A DNA stretch of 28,926 bases from a virus: IMG/VR virus record IMGVR_UViG_3300008267_000267, positions 1-28,926 of that record; one strand, given 5' to 3'. A program made the translations under genes and the position numbers. The notes beneath the pieces are model-generated. The model made no database searches and was not told the DNA's origin. It was given only the letters and a program-made list of their open reading frames with translations. Below, one piece after another: positions 24,104-28,926 of this stretch (position 1 is its first letter; every line of letters begins with the position of its first letter).

Positions 24104-24868
24104 ATGAAAAGATTTACTAGCACAAAATTATTTGATGGTTACTCTACTTGTTTCCGTCAATGGAGAGCAGAAGGAACTCATTGCAGATTTCTACATGGTT
24201 ATGCCATTTCATTCCGAGTTTGGTTTGAAGGTGAATTGGATGAGAGACACTGGGTATTCGACTTTGGCGGAATGAAAAGAGCCAAGACTACTATACTAGG
24301 TATGTCTCCTAAAGACTACTTTGCTTGGTTATTGGATCACACTACCATAGTAGCAGAAGATGATCCGCAACTTCAAAAATTTAAAGAATTAGATAGTTTA
24401 GGTGTTATTCAATTAAGAATACTACCAACTACAGGTTGTGAACGATTTGCAGAGTTTTTATATGGATTGATCAACTCATTCTTAAAAGAAGAAACTAAAG
24501 GTAGAGTTAAGGCTACTAAGGTTGAAGTATATGAACATGAAAGAAACAGCGCAAGCTATTCAGAGGATGATGCAAAGCAACAAACAACTGCTGCAGCTGA
24601 AGTTGAAATGGTTTCCTTGTTTGATTATTTAGGAAGACCTGCAGGTGGACCTTTAGGGTTGAAAGTTTACAATGAATCCAAGAAGTTAGGTATTACAGTA
24701 GGTAGTGTTACAATAGTATCCAAGAACTATACAGGTAAGGTTATATTGTATCCAAAAACATTTCTAAATGATTATTTTCATAAAGAATTGTACGGCAATA
24801 ACGATATACCAACTAATTATCATATAATAGACCAAGATATAGAAGAAGATTACGATTTACCATTTTAA
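24104..24868 (+). CDS. queD: 6-carboxytetrahydropterin synthase-like protein (QueD/PTPS), divergent
   Basis: A 254-residue PTPS-superfamily protein, much longer than E. coli QueD (121). YSTCFRQW and THCRFLHGYAISF align with FEAAHR and HKCGRLHGHSF. The catalytic C27 and H31 are kept, but the zinc ligands H16 and H33 become C16 and Y33. LLDHTTI gives the second-site D/H pair, and VEVYEHERN the substrate glutamate. The HGYA form belongs to a divergent clade I recall from phages and proteobacteria. The last 75 residues are an extra domain of unknown role. Reaction expected: dihydroneopterin triphosphate to 6-carboxytetrahydropterin. It follows folE by 1 nt. Confidence 0.78.
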   Translation: MKRFTSTKLFDGYSTCFRQWRAEGTHCRFLHGYAISFRVWFEGELDERHWVFDFGGMKRAKTTILGMSPKDYFAWLLDHTTIVAEDDPQLQKFKELDSLGVIQLRILPTTGCERFAEFLYGLINSFLKEETKGRVKATKVEVYEHERNSASYSEDDAKQQTTAAAEVEMVSLFDYLGRPAGGPLGLKVYNESKKLGITVGSVTIVSKNYTGKVILYPKTFLNDYFHKELYGNNDIPTNYHIIDQDIEEDYDLPF

Positions 24869-24881
24869 AAAATAAAACAAC

Positions 24882-25319
24882 ATGATAGTAAGAATAAAAA
24901 AGTTACATCCGGATGCAGTAATACCTACATATGGTAAACCCGGGGATGCAGGTATGGATTTAACTGCCATTGAAGTAGAAAGAGATCCTACAGGAAATTA
25001 TTGTTATAACACTGGACTGTCTATGGAAATTCCAGAAGGACATGTAGGATTATTGTTTCCTAGATCCAGCAACACTAAAAAGGCACTTACATTAGGAAAC
25101 AGTGTAGGTGTTGTAGATAGTGGTTACAGAGGACCAATCATTTTTAAATATCGACCTGTAGCATATGCTCAATCGCATCAGCCAGAAGAGGCATATGTAG
25201 TAGGAGATAGAATAGGTCAAATCATAATAATACCATATCCTTCCATACACTTCCTAGAAGTAAATGAATTAGGTGAAACAGAACGAGGAGAAGGTGGATT
25301 CGGATCAACAGGTAAATAA
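24882..25319 (+). CDS. dut: dUTPase (deoxyuridine 5'-triphosphate nucleotidohydrolase)
   Basis: A 145-residue trimeric-type dUTPase with all five motifs: AGMDL (23-27), PRSSNTKK (60-67), VGVVDSGYRG (about 75-84), GDRIGQIIII (about 108-117) and the C-terminal RGEGGFGSTG, whose phenylalanine stacks on uracil. It hydrolyses dUTP to dUMP, keeping uracil out of DNA and supplying dTMP synthesis. Normal length for the family. It follows the QueD-like gene by 13 nt without a clear ribosome site, so translation is probably coupled. Confidence 0.95.
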   Translation: MIVRIKKLHPDAVIPTYGKPGDAGMDLTAIEVERDPTGNYCYNTGLSMEIPEGHVGLLFPRSSNTKKALTLGNSVGVVDSGYRGPIIFKYRPVAYAQSHQPEEAYVVGDRIGQIIIIPYPSIHFLEVNELGETERGEGGFGSTGK

Positions 25320-25327
25320 TTATACAA

Positions 25328-25341
25328 CATATTTATTTATA
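25328..25341 (+). promoter_or_regulatory. Putative promoter core before the 558-residue gene
   Basis: CATATTTATTTATA in the 41-nt gap between dut and the next gene, the single-core form without TTAGGAT or TTGAAA boxes. An AAGGA ribosome site follows before the ATG. Role inferred. Confidence 0.35.
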
Positions 25342-25360
25342 GAACAAAAAGGAACTACAA

Positions 25361-27037
25361 ATGATTGACTTTGATGCAATTATCAATGAATGGAGTTATA
25401 GAACTCATAGAGGATATCCAATTTGGAATAATCCTGCCGATATGATTATATTGAAGGATATTCTTAAAGAAATGAATTTAAGTTTAGATGCTATACAATT
25501 AAAAGAATCTGAATTTACTCCATCAGAATTAGTTAGGGATAAATACCTTAATGGATTTATTGATAAAATTACTAAAGGAGAGCCATTTATTTTAGAGAAG
25601 GATAAGGAAAAGGTAATTATAGATCCAAAATTTTTAGATGTACTTACGCAAATTGGAAGCATACAAAGTATAAGTGATAGACAGAATGCAATTAAGAAAC
25701 AATTTGGGACTAATGCTATCATTCCATTAGAAGATGGTAGAAATGTACGATTGAAAGATATAAGTAAAGATACATTTACTGCAAAATCTACTACATCTGG
25801 ATTAGTAGGAACTGAAACTCCTGACTTTAAGGAAGGATTAGTTGTTTATTTTTATGATTGTAGTAAAAATTTACTTGATGATGTTTTTGATTATATAAAA
25901 GGTAATAATACTAAAATACCAGAATTATCAACTACTTCAATTAACGCTTCACATTACGGAGATAAATCAGCCAAATTGGTTACTTCTGGTATTGACTTAT
26001 TAACATCAGGAGCTACATTGGATGTAAAAACTAAACAATTGTTTTTAAATGCAATTAGTGCAGCAAAAACTATTCAGAAAAATTTTGGATTAGGGTATGT
26101 TATTGATAGAGGTGATTTATTTAATGATATACGAAAAGCTGCAAAGAAAATAACTAATGTACCTGAAGATAAATGGTGTCCTGGCGATGTTTATTTATAT
26201 AAAAATTCTTCCATTGGAGCAATTAAAGATATAATCAAACAATCTGTTACTAGTAATTCAATTGTTAGTATAGAAGAAAAAGGCGGTGATGTATTTCAAG
26301 TCGGGCTTAATTCATTATTTGATATTGATAATCCCTTGGTTACTGCAGTATCTTTAAAAGAAGAAGAGGCATTAAGTGGAAGAGCAAAGGACTTTGTATC
26401 AGTTAAAAATTTAAAGGGTGTAGATCTAGGTGCAGAAACAGGTGATTTTACTAAAGATGAGATGGCATTACTAACTGGTAGAGAATCTATAGACTCTGAA
26501 GTAATTGATAAATACAGAACTGAATATAATGTATATAAATTAAAGTATTCTAGAGAGATAACTAAATTTGGATATAAAAATACATTCGGTACTAGTAAAT
26601 ATAAAGAACCTGAAGTTCAGGTTGAAGTTAGAAATAAAATAGTAAAATCTGCTATTTATAGATTATTGAATAGATATTTTGCTAACTTTGATACATTAAA
26701 AGGTATCAATGATGTCATGAAAAACTATGATGATCCATTTTTAGCTTTGACTGCATATGGAGTTTCATTAAGTGGATTTAATCCTACATTTTATAAAGTA
26801 GTTGCAAGCAGTAAAGGTGATTATGGCCATGTAACGGTATTCAAAGGTAGAGATAGCCTCAAAGCAGAATCAGATTCAGTTATTACAATTGATACTCCAA
26901 CCAAAGCAGGCGTATATCTAACATTCAAAACCATTATGGGAGATAAGATGTATCAAACCAAATTAGATGTTAGAGAAGCAAAATCAGGATCTTCTATATC
27001 AATTGCAATTATAGTAGATGAATTTAAAGAAGCATAA
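25361..27037 (+). CDS. Large protein of unknown function (558 residues)
   Basis: Not recognised. The N-terminus (MIDFDAIINEWSYRTHRGYP) is polar and helical. The centre carries FKEGLVVYFYDCSKN (about 157-170), KWCPGDVYLYK (271-281) and, some 50 residues on, VTAVSLKEEEALSGRAK (327-343). The spacing of a PGDV strand and a V-S-L-K strand recalls nuclease folds of the PD-(D/E)xK type, but the match is weak. The C-terminus (VYLTFKTIMGDKMYQTKLDV, then SGSSISIAIIVDEF) looks like a beta-sandwich end. It has its own putative promoter, a good AAGGA ribosome site, and a terminator hairpin after it. It separates dut from queE in the metabolism block. It might be an injected or DNA-processing protein; no function is assigned. 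Confidence 0.75.
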   Translation: MIDFDAIINEWSYRTHRGYPIWNNPADMIILKDILKEMNLSLDAIQLKESEFTPSELVRDKYLNGFIDKITKGEPFILEKDKEKVIIDPKFLDVLTQIGSIQSISDRQNAIKKQFGTNAIIPLEDGRNVRLKDISKDTFTAKSTTSGLVGTETPDFKEGLVVYFYDCSKNLLDDVFDYIKGNNTKIPELSTTSINASHYGDKSAKLVTSGIDLLTSGATLDVKTKQLFLNAISAAKTIQKNFGLGYVIDRGDLFNDIRKAAKKITNVPEDKWCPGDVYLYKNSSIGAIKDIIKQSVTSNSIVSIEEKGGDVFQVGLNSLFDIDNPLVTAVSLKEEEALSGRAKDFVSVKNLKGVDLGAETGDFTKDEMALLTGRESIDSEVIDKYRTEYNVYKLKYSREITKFGYKNTFGTSKYKEPEVQVEVRNKIVKSAIYRLLNRYFANFDTLKGINDVMKNYDDPFLALTAYGVSLSGFNPTFYKVVASSKGDYGHVTVFKGRDSLKAESDSVITIDTPTKAGVYLTFKTIMGDKMYQTKLDVREAKSGSSISIAIIVDEFKEA

Positions 27038-27062
27038 GAATCTTAATCAATTTTAATTCGAG

Positions 27063-27083
27063 TACTCCCTACGGGGAGTATTC
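27063..27083 (+). terminator. Likely terminator hairpin after the 558-residue gene
   Basis: Stem TACTCCC / GGGAGTA with a C(TACG)G loop of the very stable UNCG type, followed by a weak T-rich stretch (TTCTT). The short T-tract lowers confidence in strong termination. Confidence 0.6.
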
Positions 27084-27102
27084 TTACATTTAGAAAGTTT
27101 TA

Positions 27103-27136
27103 CTAGGATTATTGAAAAGTATTATTTATATTTATG
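27103..27136 (+). promoter_or_regulatory. Bipartite promoter of queE
   Basis: CTAGGATTATTGAAA (27103-27117), exactly 9 nt, then a perfect TATATTTATG (27127-27136). It sits just beyond a terminator hairpin, as expected of a promoter. The queE ATG is 19 nt downstream with an AAAGG ribosome site. Confidence 0.62.
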
Positions 27137-27155
27137 ATAAATTAATAAAGGTTAT

Positions 27156-27989
27156 ATGAGTAAGATAGAAAAAGATAAATTACTAATCAGTTCAGATTTT
27201 TATTCAGTACAAGGAGAAGGTAAGAGTACTGGAGTCCCTTCCTATTTTGTAAGACTAGCTACATGCAATTTAACCTGTGGTATGAGTCGATTGTTTGCCA
27301 ATAAACTAATGAAAGAACAAACATTAGCAGATGGTGAGATATTCAAAGGTGATTTAGAATTAGAAGGCAAAGCAACATGGACCTGTGATAGCACTTCACA
27401 ATGGTTATGGCGCGGAGTTAATCAAGACTTTCAGTATCTAATTGACCGTTGGAAAGATCAAGGTATCTATGAAGATATATTGAATGGACATATTCATATT
27501 ATTTGGACAGGCGGTGAACCTACCATTAAAGCACATCAAGAAGCAATTGTTAACTTTCATAAGTATTGGATGTCAAATGTAGATGTATATCCACATTTCT
27601 ACAACGAAATAGAAACTAACGGTACTGTTGTAATTAATGACCCTTTATTTGAGTTATTGCATCAAATTAATTGTTCACCTAAATTATCCAATTCAGGTTT
27701 AGATGCTAAACAAAGAATATCTCCAGAAGCTATTAAAAAAATAATGCAACATAAAAATTATCAATTCAAATTTGTTATTAGCAACGAAGCTGATGTTATA
27801 GAAATATTCCGAGACTTCATCAATCCATTTAACATACCATTAAAAAATGTAGTGTGTATGCCAGGATTAGACAGTCAAGAAAACTTCCACGAAAGAACGC
27901 AATTCGTATTAGAAATGGCCAAGAAATACAAATTCATTGGTTTAACTAGATTACACATCTCGGCTTGGGATAAAACCTTAAATGTATAA
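27156..27989 (+). CDS. queE: 7-carboxy-7-deazaguanine synthase (radical SAM), cluster-loop insertion
   Basis: A 277-residue QueE-like radical SAM enzyme. Seen: the N-terminal FYSVQGEGKSTGVPSYFVRL typical of QueE, cysteines C37 and C41 (ATCNLTCG) and C77 (WTCDS), the IWTGGEPT SAM-binding motif (GGEP 119-122), then FYNEIETNGT and a C-terminal FIGLTRLHISAW. The Fe-S motif is CX3CX35C instead of the usual CX3CX2C: 33 residues, charged and helical-looking, are inserted between the second and third cysteines. The reaction is ring contraction of 6-carboxytetrahydropterin to 7-carboxy-7-deazaguanine, the step after QueD. QueC, which makes preQ0, is not in this window. Driven by its own bipartite promoter. 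Confidence 0.87.
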   Translation: MSKIEKDKLLISSDFYSVQGEGKSTGVPSYFVRLATCNLTCGMSRLFANKLMKEQTLADGEIFKGDLELEGKATWTCDSTSQWLWRGVNQDFQYLIDRWKDQGIYEDILNGHIHIIWTGGEPTIKAHQEAIVNFHKYWMSNVDVYPHFYNEIETNGTVVINDPLFELLHQINCSPKLSNSGLDAKQRISPEAIKKIMQHKNYQFKFVISNEADVIEIFRDFINPFNIPLKNVVCMPGLDSQENFHERTQFVLEMAKKYKFIGLTRLHISAWDKTLNV

Positions 27990-27992
27990 ATT

Positions 27993-28333
27993 ATGAAAGT
28001 TATATTAAAAAAATCAGCCATTCAAAAAAGAATTAAAGAAATAACTCCGGTGGTGTTGAAACCATAAAGGATTTAGAAGTGGATCTTAAAGGTAAAAAAG
28101 TTTATCTAGTAGATGATATGTGTGATTCAGGTGCAACCATGTTTGAAGCTATATTGACTGTCGAATCTAGAATGCCAGTAGACTTGCAAATAGTTACTTT
28201 GTTGAAAAGAAAAGACGGATGCGAATATGCCGACTTCAACGGATTCGAAATAGGAGATGAATGGGTAGCAGGTTACGGATTTGATGATAATGGATTAAAA
28301 CGAAATTTAGAAGATATTATTAGGATCAATTAA
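27993..28333 (+). pseudogene. Hypoxanthine phosphoribosyltransferase, internally deleted
   Basis: Two separated pieces of an HPRT-type gene. The first frame (ATG at 27993) reads MKVILKKSAIQKRIKEI, like the HPRT N-terminus (compare PEAEIKARIAEL in E. coli Hpt), and then runs into a stop at 28066. From about 28046 a second frame reads SGGVETIKDLEVDLKGKKVY, then the PRPP loop LVDDMCDSGATM and GFEIGDEWVAGYGFDDNGLKRNL, closely following the HPRT C-terminal half. Roughly 55-60 codons, including the core strand and the flexible loop, are missing, and the frames do not match. A GTG at 28079 could start an 84-residue remnant, but this would lack half the fold. A real deletion or an assembly error are both possible. 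Confidence 0.72.
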
Positions 28334-28353
28334 AAAAACTTTTTATATTTATG
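28320..28353 (+). promoter_or_regulatory. Putative bipartite promoter after the HPRT remnant
   Basis: TTAGGAT at 28320, ATTAAA at the TTGAAA position (28329), then a perfect TATATTTATG at 28344-28353, giving the same 9/15/24-nt offsets as the strong sites. It overlaps the end of the HPRT remnant. Confidence 0.45.
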
Positions 28354-28407
28354 AAAATTAATATTTGGATATCAATCAATCATGTGTTTCAATAATTGTA
28401 TGAGTTT

Positions 28408-28542
28408 ATGAAACATCCAGTAGCAGTTAACCTACCTAAAGACTTTGAATATTGGTTTCATAGTAATGGAAGTAATACAGATCTTGCTATGGTAACAATC
28501 GAAGTAGATTTATTTATAAAAATATTAGACAATTTAAATTAA
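28408..28542 (+). CDS. Small hypothetical protein, 44 residues
   Basis: ATG at 28408 opens a 44-residue frame, MKHPVAVNLPKDFEYWFHSNG then VTIEVDLFIKILDNLN, ending in TAA six bases before the next ATG. The composition is protein-like and codon use matches its neighbours, and tight packing with the next gene supports it. No convincing ribosome site is seen. Not recognised. Confidence 0.5.
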   Translation: MKHPVAVNLPKDFEYWFHSNGSNTDLAMVTIEVDLFIKILDNLN

Positions 28543-28548
28543 TAAGTT

Positions 28549-28926
28549 ATGTACGGAAAACAACAATGGATTGGACGCGAGGTAGAAGGACGCTACAGTG
28601 ATATGATGACTTTCTTTGTAAGAGAATTAGGAGATGGTATTGATGTAGAAGATTTCAATCAGTATCCTCATTATTATTTTACGGTAGAATACATGGAAAC
28701 AATGTTAGCACTCACTTTGTCTGATACACTTAAAGGCAATCGTAATACCAATAAAGAATACATTGGTGCAATTCGTGGAATTTTAGACACTACTAATTGT
28801 GTAGTAACTATTGAAGCTAACAATAAAATTATAGACTGTCTGCCACCTGATCTATTCAATAGATGTCACATAATATACCGCATACAAGATACTGCAGTAC
28901 AGAAGTTGAAAAGCACTGATACATTA
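28549..28926 (+). CDS. Hypothetical protein, 3' end outside the window
   Basis: An ATG at 28549 opens a frame that stays open to the window end (126 codons). It starts MYGKQQWIGREVEGRYSDMM, then FFVRELGDGIDVEDFNQYPHYYF, and later YIGAIRGILDTTNCVVTIEA and PPDLFNRCHIIYRIQD. Mixed alpha/beta, three cysteines, not recognised. The steady codon use and the absence of stops make it a real gene whose product cannot be assigned from this part. Confidence 0.72.
   Translation, partial: MYGKQQWIGREVEGRYSDMMTFFVRELGDGIDVEDFNQYPHYYFTVEYMETMLALTLSDTLKGNRNTNKEYIGAIRGILDTTNCVVTIEANNKIIDCLPPDLFNRCHIIYRIQDTAVQKLKSTDTL

Noticed and set aside
28079-28333. An intact 84-residue phosphoribosyltransferase from GTG 28079
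   Set aside because: HPRT-like sequence continues upstream of the GTG in the same frame, and the N-terminal half of the fold is missing, so a disrupted gene is the better reading.
1393-28859. Open frames on the - strand of 60-140 codons (for example 3710-4105, 8522-8893, 10693-11124)
   Set aside because: Each lies wholly or almost wholly over a well-supported + strand gene, and the translations are low-complexity mirror readings without recognisable motifs or ribosome sites.
1-28926. tRNA genes, CRISPR arrays, insertion sequences, integrase or attachment sites
   Set aside because: No cloverleaf-like sequence, regular direct-repeat array, transposase or integrase motif was seen by eye. Intergenic gaps are all under about 140 nt.

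Overview
The window is a compact, AT-rich segment in which every convincing gene lies on the + strand. It is part of a contractile-tailed phage (myovirus) related to the T4 superfamily. The evidence is a T4-type neck/sheath/tube set beside a T4-type replication set (gp32-like SSB, UvsX-like recombinase, RNase H/flap exonuclease, gp41-like helicase) and class I ribonucleotide reductase. It is not a close T4 relative: the DNA polymerase is family A rather than the family B gp43, and the tail genes do not follow T4 order. The host cannot be fixed from this sequence. Several genes carry GGAG/AGGA-type ribosome binding sites, so the host probably reads Shine-Dalgarno signals.

Layout. 1-2112: neck and tail-terminator genes (gp13-, gp14- and gp15-like). 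2195-4307: a small coiled-coil protein and the tail sheath, ending in a strong terminator. 4425-5447: the tail tube followed by a ferritin-like gene in one apparent transcription unit with its own promoter and terminator. 5556-6645: a T4_baseplate-family (gp26/gp51) or tail-chaperone-like gene whose frame is broken by a 7-bp tandem duplication, then a terminator. 6738-14089: small protein, tape measure, tube-initiator/baseplate protein, LysM protein, baseplate hub and a further structural protein. 14137-20519: DNA polymerase A, a small unknown, SSB, UvsX, flap exonuclease and replicative helicase. 20586-25319: nucleotide metabolism (NrdB, NrdA, FolE, QueD-like, dUTPase). 25361-28926: a 558-residue unknown, QueE, a wrecked hypoxanthine phosphoribosyltransferase, and two small unknowns, the last cut by the window edge.

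How it fits together. Rho-independent terminators separate the structural units. A recurrent ATATTTAT element lies upstream of many units. In front of replication and metabolism genes it is part of a bipartite signal: a TTAGGATWATTGAAA box, exactly 9 nt, then TATATTTATG. This looks like a phage-specific promoter class. Its geometry puts the predicted transcription start on the A of the start codon of the polymerase and helicase genes, suggesting leaderless mRNAs. FolE, QueD-like and QueE supply part of the preQ0 (7-deazaguanine) pathway, suggesting modified phage DNA. RNR and dUTPase feed dNTP synthesis.

Most interesting points: a ferritin with most of its ferroxidase residues, co-transcribed with the tail tube gene; the frame-breaking 7-bp duplication in the chaperone just ahead of the tape measure; a very divergent polymerase A with a degenerate exonuclease region; the bipartite promoter and leaderless start prediction; and radical-SAM QueE and QueD variants with altered metal-binding regions.
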